The translations under genes and the position numbers were made by a program. The notes under the pieces are model-generated. The model was given only the letters and a program-made list of their open reading frames with translations, was not told the DNA's origin and did not search any database. From Phycisphaerales bacterium (lineage in GTDB: Bacteria > Planctomycetota > Phycisphaerae > Tepidisphaerales > Tepidisphaeraceae), in the NCBI GenBank assembly GCA_020853095.1, contig JADYZN010000024.1, forward strand, positions 1-64,000: DNA of 64,000 nucleotides, given 5' to 3'. The first letter of the stretch is position 1, and every line of letters starts with the position of its first letter. This document shows positions 8,534-16,291 of this stretch, piece by piece.

Positions 8534-10051
8534 ATGAACATGGCACAAAACGCGGAAAACATCGAAGCCAAGCTGTGTGCTTATGTCGATGGCGAGCTGG
8601 ATGCCAAGGGGCGCGCCGAGATCGAAAAGCACCTGCAAAGCAATCCGCAGCATCGAAAGCTGCTGGAGGCGCTCTCCCGGACGCATCGTTTCGTCGCCGA
8701 GCTGCCGCGCGAAAAAGCGCCGCCGGAAATCCTTGAAAATCTTCAGAGCCAGCTTGAGCGGGCGGTGTTGTTGGGAGATGTGGGGGATGAGGAGTCCGAT
8801 GGTGTCCCGCGTATCAGCCGCTGGCCGCAGATCATGTCTCTGGCGGCGATCGTGTTGCTGACGGTGGGGTTGGGGGTGATTTTATATTTCATGCTCCCGC
8901 CGCTGGGTCGTCAGGTCGATTCGTATTCCATTGTTCAGGATGCGCCGGTGGCCACAAGGCCGGCCGAGATGCCGCAGCCCGCATTGCAGGAAGCCGCGGC
9001 CGTCCCGAAGGACAATGCGAAGGAGGGGAGCGCTGCGCGATCGGCGCTGTCGGCGCGCAACACCAACATCTCGCCGACCCATCCCAGGCAGGATGAAATC
9101 GACGTGATTCAAGTTGTGCGACGACGACTGTCGGCCGCCGCCAACGAAACAGGATCGCCCAATGCCCAGCCTCATGTCCTGCTGGTGGTCAATACCGATG
9201 ATCCATCCACCACGCAGCGACAGTTGGTGGGTTATCTGCAAAACAATCAGATTCAATGGAAGGCCGTTGGCCAGGAAATCGCGACCACCCGGCCGGATCA
9301 ATCGGCGGCCGGGATGGAACAATCTTTTGCCGCGCCGGCCTCTCCCACAACCACCACCGCTCAGGAGTTGGAGGCCACCACCCAGCCGGCGGAGCCTTCC
9401 AAGGTCGCCCATGACCAGAACCAGATGGCCGAGTCGGATGATCTGATTGTCTGTCCGAACATGACCATCCAGCAGGCCAACGAACTGGCCGGCGCCCTGC
9501 CCATGTGGCGGCAAGGGCAGCGGGCGTTGGTGGTGAGCTATTTCGATGCCGTGCCGGCGCCGGCCGATTCGCAACCGACCTCCGCGCCGTCGCCGGAGCC
9601 GATTCCATCCGCCGTCATGACCGAACAACAGGTGCAAACCACTCAACCGGCCGGGCCAACCACCCTGCCGGCGACGGTGGTTGAGCCGCGCATCCTTCAA
9701 ACGGGCGATCGCGTGCATATTCAGATTGCTCTGGAGGCGGATCTGGAATTGAAAAAGGAGATTCCCATCGGCCAGGGCGGCACGATCATCCTGCCGCTGG
9801 TTGGTGAGATTCAGGCGGTTGGCCAGACCGAAGCCCAACTGGCCGAAGCCATCGCCGAGGCGTATCGCACGCGCAACATCTCCCAGCAACCGCGGGTGAA
9901 GGTGAGTTATCTCGACCCGGCCGACCAGCCGCCGCCGGTCGCGGTGGCGATCTATCTGCAAAACGAGATCGTCCAGCCAACCCCATCCGCGGAGCAGCCG
10001 ACCACATCGCCCTCCGAGCCAACCACCGCGCCGGCAGAGCCAACGCCATGA
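8534..10051 (+). CDS. Anti-sigma-like membrane protein fused to a polysaccharide-export domain
   Basis: About 505 residues (ATG 8534; ATG 8540 also possible). Residues 10-75 resemble the cytoplasmic anti-sigma domain (LCAYVDGELDAKGRAEIEKHL) but lack the His-Cys-Cys zinc ligands. One transmembrane helix lies at about 99-121 (IMSLAAIVLLTVGLGVILYFM). The outer part has Pro/Thr/Gln-rich linkers, a conserved-looking block at about 195-330, and from 382 a Wza-type polysaccharide export module (RILQTGDRVHIQI, GTIILPLVGEIQAVGQTEAQLAEAI, RVKVSYL). The tail is Pro/Thr-rich. Context suggests it restrains the upstream ECF factor; the export-like domain could be the sensor. The fusion is unusual. Confidence 0.75.
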   Translation: MNMAQNAENIEAKLCAYVDGELDAKGRAEIEKHLQSNPQHRKLLEALSRTHRFVAELPREKAPPEILENLQSQLERAVLLGDVGDEESDGVPRISRWPQIMSLAAIVLLTVGLGVILYFMLPPLGRQVDSYSIVQDAPVATRPAEMPQPALQEAAAVPKDNAKEGSAARSALSARNTNISPTHPRQDEIDVIQVVRRRLSAAANETGSPNAQPHVLLVVNTDDPSTTQRQLVGYLQNNQIQWKAVGQEIATTRPDQSAAGMEQSFAAPASPTTTTAQELEATTQPAEPSKVAHDQNQMAESDDLIVCPNMTIQQANELAGALPMWRQGQRALVVSYFDAVPAPADSQPTSAPSPEPIPSAVMTEQQVQTTQPAGPTTLPATVVEPRILQTGDRVHIQIALEADLELKKEIPIGQGGTIILPLVGEIQAVGQTEAQLAEAIAEAYRTRNISQQPRVKVSYLDPADQPPPVAVAIYLQNEIVQPTPSAEQPTTSPSEPTTAPAEPTP

Positions 10052-10083
10052 GCAGCCGGTGGCCAAGATCAACCGGCCGGAGG

Positions 10084-10470
10084 TTAGGATAACATTATTG
10101 CGAAACAGGCGCCGATCAACAGGAAAAGGATGCACTGGCCGATCCAGAAACCGATCGCCAGCCCCCGCATGGTGTTGGTTCGGAAGATGAAGATGGAACC
10201 GATGTTGAACAGCGCCAGGAACGTTCCGCCGACGGCGAAGAATGCCACATTGGATCGAATTATATCACTGGTCATGAGGATCAGGATGACCGTGGTAAAC
10301 AGGGCGCCGCCCGCCAGGACCATGCCGACAAAAACCTGCCAGATGGCGATGTGCCGGGGGGCCAGGTCCGGTACGCCATAATTCAACAGACGAGGCCGTG
10401 GCGGGGGCAACGGCGGCGGCGTCGAGGAGGGTTCGAGTGGTCGAAGCGGGATGGGATCTTCTTCGTTCAT
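10084..10470 (-). CDS. Small membrane protein, third gene of the Tes-like/Lgt-like operon
   Basis: 128 residues of unknown function. The N-terminal 40 residues are Pro-rich and cytosol-like (PPPLPPPRPR); then come about three hydrophobic helices (about 43-68, 74-95, 104-127) with small spacers. The start codon lies 4 nt beyond the stop of the radical SAM gene, so translation is probably coupled. It has no recognisable catalytic residues. Given its neighbours it might scaffold a membrane-bound lipid-modifying enzyme, which is inference only. Confidence 0.7.
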   Translation of the reverse strand: MNEEDPIPLRPLEPSSTPPPLPPPRPRLLNYGVPDLAPRHIAIWQVFVGMVLAGGALFTTVILILMTSDIIRSNVAFFAVGGTFLALFNIGSIFIFRTNTMRGLAIGFWIGQCILFLLIGACFAIMLS

Positions 10471-10474
10471 TGAA

Positions 10475-11884
10475 TCACCTTAATCCGCTGAGATTGCGCA
10501 GCGGCGTGAGTCGCTGTTGTTCCTTGTCGTCGCGATAGAACAGGTTGTAGGTGTCGAAGGGGATGATTCGTCCATCGGGATGGGCGATGTGGACGCAGGT
10601 TTTTTTGACGCTGCGGATGTCCATGTCGTAGGCATCCAGAAACTTCATGATGATGATGCGGAAGACGTTGTCGTAGGTGATCGATTCGGGGACATCGACC
10701 AGCGGCAGGCAGCAGAGGAGCTGTTTGAGGCTGGTGGCGGCGCTGGCGGGGGAATGTCCTGTGGAAAAGGTGGCGAAGAGCCGATCGCGCAAAGCCTGGT
10801 TTTTTTCGTAGACGATCGTGCTGCCTTCGCTTTGCAGCAGCACCTCCCGCGGGATCAGGCCGGTCAGGGGAAGGACCGTGTCGCCGAGTTTCAGGGCGTA
10901 GGCCATCGCCAGGCAATCGGGGTGGCAGGGGACGGGGATGACGTCGGCCTCGCCGAAGACGGTGGTTTGCTGGAGGATTTTCCGTCGGACTTCGGTCAAC
11001 GTCAGGCGGTCGGTGGCCGGATCGTACGAATCCAGCCGGCCGGCGACCTGGATGGGCTGGAACGTGACGCCCCGCACGCAGCGTTGTTTGAGGGCGAAGT
11101 CGATGATCGGGCCGATCTCATCGTCGTTCAAACCCTTTTTGAGCGTGACCACCAGCGTGGTGGAGACGTTGAAGCGGTTGAGGTGTTCCAGCGCCCGTTG
11201 ACGGGTGGTTCGCAGGTCCTCGCCGCGCAGTTCGCGCAGCGGATGTTCCTTTGACGAATCCCATTGCAGGTAGACCTCGAATCCTGGCATGTAGGAGCAG
11301 AGTCGCCGGGCGAAGTCGGGATCGGCGGCGATCTTGACGCCGTTGGTGTTCAGCATCAGGTGCTTGATCGGGCGGCGTTTGGCGGCGTCGAGGATGTCCC
11401 AGAACCGCGGATGGATCGTCGGCTCGCCGCCGCTGATCTGCACGACGTCCGGTTCGCCTTCGTTGCGGACGATGCAGTCGAGCATGAATTCGATCTGTTC
11501 CATCGTGCGGTGCTGGTGCATCCGCGCGGGCGAGGAATCGGAATAGCAGACCGGGCAGGTCAAATTACACCCATCGGTGACTTCCAGCAGCGTCAGGCAG
11601 GAGTGCTGTTCGTGATCCGGGCACAGGCCGCAATCGTAGGGGCAGCCGTATCGGATGGGGGAATTGAACTTCAGCGGCATCTGGCTGGGTTTGAGAAACC
11701 GGCGGGTCATCTGCCAGTAATCCGCATCGTCGGCGATCAATACCTTTTCCTGGCGATGCTCCGGGCACCATTTCTGCAAATAGACCCGGCCGTTCTCGAT
11801 CAACACCTTGGCTTCCACCTTGCGCAGGCATTTGGAACACAGGGCGTTGGTCAGCTCAACGAACAGATAAGGGCGGTCGGGCAT
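10475..11884 (-). CDS. Tes-like radical SAM protein (tetraether lipid synthase family)
   Basis: 469 residues. Cysteine layout in order: N-terminal C16-x2-C19 with C40; C81-x3-C85-x2-C88 with C96 (YGCPYDCGLCPDHEQHSC); the radical SAM motif C106-x3-C110-x2-C113 (TDGCNLTCPVCY); GGEPT at 152-156; and a C-terminal set C320, C324, C391-C392 and C430 (KKTCVHIAHPDGRIIPFDTYN). This multi-cluster plan is that of archaeal Tes/GDGT-MAS and its bacterial homologues, which join lipid tails by C-C bonds between unactivated carbons. The start overlaps the end of an Lgt-like gene by 29 nt. Membrane-lipid tail coupling is the leading hypothesis, but many bacterial homologues are uncharacterised, so the substrate is open. 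Confidence 0.82.
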   Translation of the reverse strand: MPDRPYLFVELTNALCSKCLRKVEAKVLIENGRVYLQKWCPEHRQEKVLIADDADYWQMTRRFLKPSQMPLKFNSPIRYGCPYDCGLCPDHEQHSCLTLLEVTDGCNLTCPVCYSDSSPARMHQHRTMEQIEFMLDCIVRNEGEPDVVQISGGEPTIHPRFWDILDAAKRRPIKHLMLNTNGVKIAADPDFARRLCSYMPGFEVYLQWDSSKEHPLRELRGEDLRTTRQRALEHLNRFNVSTTLVVTLKKGLNDDEIGPIIDFALKQRCVRGVTFQPIQVAGRLDSYDPATDRLTLTEVRRKILQQTTVFGEADVIPVPCHPDCLAMAYALKLGDTVLPLTGLIPREVLLQSEGSTIVYEKNQALRDRLFATFSTGHSPASAATSLKQLLCCLPLVDVPESITYDNVFRIIIMKFLDAYDMDIRSVKKTCVHIAHPDGRIIPFDTYNLFYRDDKEQQRLTPLRNLSGLR

Positions 11885-12641
11885 AGGGGGTTCCCATGAA
11901 TTGTCTTGTCAATCCGATGCCGCACGCGGCGACGCCCGCCAGCGAGGCAAGCTGGATGGCGCTGAGATTGAACGCGATGGTTTCGCGCGGCTTGATGAAT
12001 TCAACGCCGAATCGCCACATAAGATATCCGAGCATGAACAGTCGAAACAACCGGCCGGTGTTTCCCAATCGCCGCCGAAGCGCGAACAACCCCGCCGCCA
12101 GGGCCATCAGGAAGACGATCTCGTATAGCTGGGTCGGATGCCGGATGATCCCATCGCCAAAATTCACCCCCCACGGCAGCGACGTGGCGACGCCGTAGGT
12201 GTGGTCATTCAGGCCGGTCAAAAAACAGCCAACCCGGCCGACGGCGATGCCGAAAATCAGGGGAAAGACCATCAGGTCGCCGGTGGAATGGTTGATTCCC
12301 AGCCGTCGTTTGGCGATTTCAACGCCGATCCACCCTCCCAGCAGCCCGCCGACGATGGTTTTGCCTCCCATCCAGATGCGCGGGTCGTTCCAGTGGGGCC
12401 GGTAATAATGGAAGGATTCGGCCCAGGCCAATGATTTTGACCCCACGACCGCTCCCATCACCACCGCGACGATGATCCAGAGATTGGCCTCCAACCCCAG
12501 CACATCGGCCCGGCCGGCCATGCGGGCGCGCCGGCGAAGCATTCGATAGAGCCAGAACCCGCCGCTGTAGGCGATCAGTTCCATCACCAGATGCGCGGGC
12601 AACCGATGGCCAAACAGCGAAAATTCAACCGGAAAGGTCAC
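11856..12641 (-). CDS. Lgt-like (prolipoprotein diacylglyceryl transferase family) membrane protein
   Basis: 261 residues, polytopic, GTG start at 12641. Lgt family blocks: GGKTIVGGLLGGWIG (93-106), GRVGCFLTGLNDHTYG (135-150), IRHPTQLYE (166-174) and MWRFGVEFIKPRE (208-220). Lgt moves diacylglycerol from phosphatidylglycerol to the lipobox Cys. Here the essential His of the HGG motif is V98, and the acidic residue after GR-x-G-x-x-x-x-G is missing, while the HPxQLYE His and the final R/E pair remain. It overlaps the Tes-like gene by 29 nt and is probably co-transcribed. It may bind a phosphatidylglycerol-like substrate without being the housekeeping Lgt; that last point is inference. Confidence 0.8.
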   Translation of the reverse strand: MTFPVEFSLFGHRLPAHLVMELIAYSGGFWLYRMLRRRARMAGRADVLGLEANLWIIVAVVMGAVVGSKSLAWAESFHYYRPHWNDPRIWMGGKTIVGGLLGGWIGVEIAKRRLGINHSTGDLMVFPLIFGIAVGRVGCFLTGLNDHTYGVATSLPWGVNFGDGIIRHPTQLYEIVFLMALAAGLFALRRRLGNTGRLFRLFMLGYLMWRFGVEFIKPRETIAFNLSAIQLASLAGVAACGIGLTRQFMGTPYARPPLSVR

Positions 12642-12649
12642 GTCGGGGT

Positions 12650-12655
12650 AAAGTA
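12650..12655 (-). promoter_or_regulatory. Candidate -10 box for the Lgt-like/Tes-like operon
   Basis: TACTTT on the minus strand is followed by exactly 8 nt and the GTG start at 12641. No Shine-Dalgarno is present. This supports the GTG start and a leaderless operon transcript. Confidence 0.4.
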
Positions 12656-12683
12656 GCAGATGCTTGCCGGATTTCCCAAAAAC

Positions 12684-13022
12684 TTACGCCGTTTCCGGCT
12701 CGATGATGACGGCGGTTCCATAGCAGAGGACTTCGGTGGCGGCGAATTTTCCGCCGATTTCGGAGGCGTCGTAACGCAGGCCGATGATGGCGTTGGCGCC
12801 GATGGCGCGGGCATGGTCGATCAGCAGTTCATATGCCTGCTGGCGGGTTTGTTCGCACATTTCGGTGTAGGCGCCGATGTGGCCGCCGATGATCGATTTG
12901 AGGCCTCCCATGAACCCCTGGGCGATGGTGGGGGAGCGGACGATGATCCCGCGGGCGATGCCGAGGTATTGTCGGATGCGGTATCCTTCGATGGTGAACG
13001 TTGTCGTGACGGGAAAGGACAT
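12684..13022 (-). CDS. YbjQ/UPF0145 family protein
   Basis: 112 residues from ATG 13022, preceded by AGGAGA. Family blocks are GYRIRQYLGIARGIIVRSP, a GGHIGAYTEMCEQTRQQA helix, and HARAIGANAIIGLRYDASE followed by EVLCYGTAVII. The fold is a small pentamer-forming beta/alpha protein formerly labelled a heavy-metal-binding domain; its cellular role is not established. Length matches the family (about 105-115). It stands 42 nt upstream of the Lgt-like start on the same strand and might be co-transcribed with that operon, although the operon has its own candidate promoter in the gap. Confidence 0.88.
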   Translation of the reverse strand: MSFPVTTTFTIEGYRIRQYLGIARGIIVRSPTIAQGFMGGLKSIIGGHIGAYTEMCEQTRQQAYELLIDHARAIGANAIIGLRYDASEIGGKFAATEVLCYGTAVIIEPETA

Positions 13023-13352
13023 GGCCCGGTTCTCCTGGTGGTCAATCAGGTTATCGCCTCCGCATGAGTCCGGCAACCATTTGCCACTGCGTTGGGATCG
13101 ACCGGCTGAGACAGGGGGAAAGCCGGCGTAAAAATCGTATTTTTCGGGTTGAATTGTCTTGAAAAGAGGGTGGATCGGTCGCACAATATGGGATGGTTGC
13201 AGGCCGGATGGGATGACCGATAAATCGGACATCGGGCGTGTGACAGCATTGATTGATCGTCGGCCGATGGAGTGGCCGATAGTCCGACCAGGTGGCGGCG
13301 TTTTTGGCCGCAGGTGATGTGTCGGGCCTGTAAAGGCTCAAGGATGGGCAAA
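13023..13352. other. Divergent intergenic region between the ybjQ-like gene and murA
   Basis: 330 nt without a convincing gene. A weak promoter candidate for murA is TTGAAA (13159-13164), an 18-nt spacer and ACAATA (13183-13188), about 165 nt before the murA start. No terminator or riboswitch-like structure was recognised. Confidence 0.4.
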
Positions 13353-14663
13353 ATGGACAGCTTCCTCATTCGCGGCGGTAATCGACTCAAAGGTAAAATC
13401 GAAATCAGCGGCAGCAAGAACAGCGCCCTGCCGATTCTGGCGGCCTGTTTGATGGCCGAGGGCAAAACCACGCTCAAAGGGGTGCCGCGGCTGAGCGACA
13501 TCGACTCGATGTCCAAGCTGATCGGCGAGCTGGGTTGTCACGTCTTTCGGCATGAGCCGGCCGAGGCGGAACGATCGACCGATGGACCGATCCTGGATGG
13601 CCCGCTGGACATCACCGTTCACGATGAGTCGATGTGCGAGGCCCGTTACGACATTGTCAAGACCATGCGCGCCAGCATCTGCGTGCTGGGGCCGCTGCTG
13701 GCCAAGAGGGGCAAGGCGATCGTTTCGATTCCCGGCGGGTGCGCGATCGGCGACCGGCCGGTGGATCTGCACGTCCGCGGGTTGCAAAAGCTGGGCGCCC
13801 AATTCCGCACGGAAAACGGCAACATCGTCGGCGAAGTTCGCGGGCGGTTGAAGGGGTGCCACATGTACCTGGGCGGTGCCCAGGGGCCGACGGTGCTGGG
13901 GACGATCAACGTCCTGTGCGCCGCGGCGCTGGCCGAGGGTGAAACGGTGCTGGTGGGGGCGGCCTGCGAGCCGGAGGTGCTGGATTGCGCCGAACTGCTC
14001 ATCAAGATGGGGGCGAATATCAAAGGGCACGGCACGCCTGAAATCCGCATCGAAGGAGTGGACAAACTGACCGGGTGCGAACATCGGATCATCCCAGACC
14101 GCATCGAGTGCGGCACGTTCATGATCGCCGCCGCCATCACCAATGGCGAGCTGGAATTGAGGCATTGCAATCTGGATCACCTGATCGCCGTCACCGACCG
14201 CCTGGAAGAGGTGGGCGTTCGCATCGAACGGCAAAACGGCACGGTGTTCGTCTCATCCTCCCGCCGGTTGAATCCGGTCGAGATGACCACCCAGCCCTAT
14301 CCGGGTTTCCCGACTGATTTGCAGGCCCAGCTCATGGCGCTGCTGTGTCTGGCGGATGGGATCAGCGTCGTGACGGAGCGGATTTTCCCCGATCGGTTCC
14401 TGCACGTCGGCGAATTGAACCGCATGGGGGGGCGGGTGCGAAAGGAAGGGGCCACCGCGATTGTTCAGGGCGTCAAGGAGATGCAGGGGGCCAGCGTCAT
14501 GGCCAGCGACCTGCGCGCCTCGGCCGGCCTGGTGCTGGCGGGCCTGGTCGCCAAGGGAACCACCCGCATCGACCGGATTTACCACATCGACCGGGGATAC
14601 GAGAAGATCGAACAGAAACTCTGTGCGGTGGGGGCGGACATCGAGCGGGTCAAGGAAAAGTAA
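13353..14663 (+). CDS. murA: UDP-N-acetylglucosamine 1-carboxyvinyltransferase MurA
   Basis: 436 residues from ATG 13353 (AAGGATG 7 nt upstream; ATG 13344 also in frame). The enzyme transfers enolpyruvate from PEP to UDP-GlcNAc, the first committed step of peptidoglycan synthesis. The K22-N23 pair in [12 protein letters not shown] contacts substrate, and C130 in [13 protein letters not shown] corresponds to the catalytic, fosfomycin-reactive cysteine. The duplicated inside-out alpha/beta barrel repeats are visible (LPILAACL early, FPTDLQAQ late). A cysteine rather than aspartate at that position predicts fosfomycin sensitivity. Its presence indicates peptidoglycan synthesis. No other cell-wall genes are adjacent. 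Confidence 0.95.
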   Translation: MDSFLIRGGNRLKGKIEISGSKNSALPILAACLMAEGKTTLKGVPRLSDIDSMSKLIGELGCHVFRHEPAEAERSTDGPILDGPLDITVHDESMCEARYDIVKTMRASICVLGPLLAKRGKAIVSIPGGCAIGDRPVDLHVRGLQKLGAQFRTENGNIVGEVRGRLKGCHMYLGGAQGPTVLGTINVLCAAALAEGETVLVGAACEPEVLDCAELLIKMGANIKGHGTPEIRIEGVDKLTGCEHRIIPDRIECGTFMIAAAITNGELELRHCNLDHLIAVTDRLEEVGVRIERQNGTVFVSSSRRLNPVEMTTQPYPGFPTDLQAQLMALLCLADGISVVTERIFPDRFLHVGELNRMGGRVRKEGATAIVQGVKEMQGASVMASDLRASAGLVLAGLVAKGTTRIDRIYHIDRGYEKIEQKLCAVGADIERVKEK

Positions 14664-14714
14664 CCGATCTCCCGCAGGTCAATTGACCATGGAAAGGACT
14701 CGCCATCCATGGAG

Positions 14715-14734
14715 GGCGGCAGTCCTCTGCCGCC
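14715..14734. repeat. Hairpin just ahead of repeat copy 1
   Basis: GGCGGCAG (14715-14722) pairs perfectly with CTGCCGCC (14727-14734) around a 4-nt loop. It lies 52 nt after the murA stop and next to the REP-like repeat at 14747, in a context (GGAGGGCGGC) resembling dispersed extragenic palindromes. There is no T-run, so it is not a classical terminator. Confidence 0.5.
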
Positions 14735-14746
14735 GGATTTCTCCAA

Positions 14747-14838
14747 CAATCGCGGCGTCGCGGAGCGACGCCCTCCAGATAGACCTTCGCTGCATCAAGT
14801 GGACCCATTGGCCATCAGCATTGGCGGACCCCGGTGCG
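14747..14838. repeat. REP-like 92-bp repeat, copy 1
   Basis: This 92-nt segment matches 16091-16182 in the same orientation with 10 mismatches and no gaps. The first 35 nt are identical and contain a hairpin: GGCGTCGC (14754-14761), loop GGA, GCGACGCC (14765-14772). The two copies bracket the GH172 gene. No transposase is nearby. Confidence 0.8.
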
Positions 14839-14942
14839 TTTGTTTCTCAGTTCAGGTTTTTTCAGCAAGGCCAAGGCAATACCTTCCGCATGGCAATGAT
14901 GGCTGCCGCTATAATGTTGTGGTCGGACACCTCGCGATCAGA

Positions 14943-16022
14943 TCAGCAGATTTCCAGATAATCCGCATCCGGCAATGGCGGAAACGACGCAGTCGGCAGG
15001 GTCTGGTACCAATAGGCCACCGAGGCGATGTCATCCTGAAGCGGCAGGTATCGCCTGTCATTTCGCCATCCCAACGCCTGAATCGTCACCCGCAAATCCT
15101 TCTCGAAGCGAACTGGATCGGTGATATGCCAGCGGTAAAGGCCAAAACGGGTTTGTGATTGATACACGCCATCCGGGCGAATGACATGCGATAGCCCGGC
15201 GTAGGGCGTCGTGAACTCTTGATATTGGCGGGTCTGCTTATTTTCGAAATTATAGGAACCGCAGAAATAATCCTCGGTGCCCGTGCCGCAGATGGTCGGC
15301 CACTGATCGCCATCCATGTAGAACTTGATCTCCCCCTCGCCCCACCAGCCGTTGTTGTTGACGCCCCAGCACATGGCCGTGCCGACGTATTGACCTTGCC
15401 CCTTGATGCCGTCGATGATCGTGTATACCTCCTTGTACGGCAGCGGGTTGACCCGCCGGAACTGGGCGTGGAAATAGGCGCAATCGGCCGGTACTTCCGT
15501 CAGCGTATAGTTGATCTGATAATAGAGCCACATCTCCTCCACGCCACGATTTTCCATCGTGATTCGACAGCGGTTGCGGAAAGGCATTTCCCAATAGCAG
15601 TTGAAAGCACTGCCGGGATTGACGCATACCGCCAAGCTGGAAATCGGGGAGAACTGGCCCCAGCCGCAGGCAAAAAAATCGCCCACCGGACACTCGACAC
15701 TCGGAATTGTCTGATCATCCCAATAAATGCGCAGAATGCAGTCGCGCCAACGTGCCGCCGGCGTCATCCATATCTGCTGAATTGCCCCCATGCCCACGAT
15801 GTTCGCCAGCTCGAACGTCTGTCCCGCTACGATGCGGATTGACGGTGAGACTTTCCATCCCTGCCCCAACTCGCGCGCGTGCTTGGCACCGGTGCCATCG
15901 GTCGCCATGCCGCCGCATCCCTTTTCGCCGGTAAAATTTTCCGGTGAAATCGAGCGGCTTTTCGCCTTTGACAACCGGCAGAGATTACCCATGGTCATGC
16001 CCAGTCCATTAAAACCATCCAT
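14943..16022 (-). CDS. DUF2961 / glycoside hydrolase family 172 protein
   Basis: 359 residues from ATG 16022. GH172 members include difructose-anhydride I synthase/hydrolase and arabinofuranosidases and form jelly-roll assemblies. Two acidic residues spaced 21 apart fit the catalytic pair: one in WWGEGEIKFYMDGD and one in GTGTEDYFCGSYN. Other family blocks are WRDCILRIYWDDQ, PVGDFFACGWG and LYRWHITDPVRFE. There is no obvious signal peptide, so it may be cytosolic. It is a single gene with no sugar transporter beside it, bracketed by two copies of a 92-bp repeat, with a 16-nt inverted repeat 39 nt upstream of the start. The substrate cannot be predicted. Confidence 0.88.
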   Translation of the reverse strand: MDGFNGLGMTMGNLCRLSKAKSRSISPENFTGEKGCGGMATDGTGAKHARELGQGWKVSPSIRIVAGQTFELANIVGMGAIQQIWMTPAARWRDCILRIYWDDQTIPSVECPVGDFFACGWGQFSPISSLAVCVNPGSAFNCYWEMPFRNRCRITMENRGVEEMWLYYQINYTLTEVPADCAYFHAQFRRVNPLPYKEVYTIIDGIKGQGQYVGTAMCWGVNNNGWWGEGEIKFYMDGDQWPTICGTGTEDYFCGSYNFENKQTRQYQEFTTPYAGLSHVIRPDGVYQSQTRFGLYRWHITDPVRFEKDLRVTIQALGWRNDRRYLPLQDDIASVAYWYQTLPTASFPPLPDADYLEIC

Positions 16023-16060
16023 ATTGATCAAATCCTTTGCTTTTGGCGGTTATATCTGCC

Positions 16061-16076
16061 ATGTGATTGTTCACAT
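16061..16076. promoter_or_regulatory. Perfect inverted repeat upstream of the GH172 gene (possible operator)
   Basis: ATGTGA (16061-16066), TTGT, TCACAT (16071-16076) is a perfect 6-bp dyad, 39-54 nt before the GH172 start. The half-sites look like TGTGA/TCACA of CRP-type sites, but the spacer is 4 rather than 6 nt. Confidence 0.35.
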
Positions 16077-16090
16077 AGTCATTGCATCTG

Positions 16091-16182
16091 CAATCGCGGC
16101 GTCGCGGAGCGACGCCCTCCAGATATATCTTCGCTTCATCACGTGGACCCTTTGGCCATCAATCTTGGCGGACACCGATGCG
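16091..16182. repeat. REP-like 92-bp repeat, copy 2
   Basis: Direct-repeat partner of 14747-14838, about 89% identical. It holds the same hairpin: GGCGTCGC (16098-16105), GGA, GCGACGCC (16109-16116). It lies in the gap between the GH172 gene and the TPR-YggX gene. Confidence 0.8.
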
Positions 16183-16291
16183 ATTTTTCGGTCGTCGGCA
16201 TGGTTTGTCGGCGGGTGGGGGGATAAGATGTCGGGGGGGTGGGATGAATCCGATTATTTTTTGCCGCCTGAAGCATGGCGGGAGGTTTTTG

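Noticed and set aside
8882-10135. Minus-strand open frame opposite the anti-sigma/export fusion
   Set aside because: Gly/Arg-rich shadow; the plus-strand gene has a coherent domain order.
10475-11884. Assignment of the radical SAM protein to a peptide-maturation (SPASM/PqqE) enzyme
   Set aside because: The N-terminal cysteine sets before the radical SAM motif and the CVH...DGRIIPF block fit the Tes plan better, and no small precursor peptide gene is nearby.
14910-14915. Perfect TATAAT hexamer near the 3' end of the GH172 gene
   Set aside because: No -35 element at a workable distance, and transcription would run antisense into the GH172 gene.
16061-16076. Canonical CRP site
   Set aside because: The half-sites match but the spacer is 4 nt instead of 6, so I list it only as an unassigned dyad.
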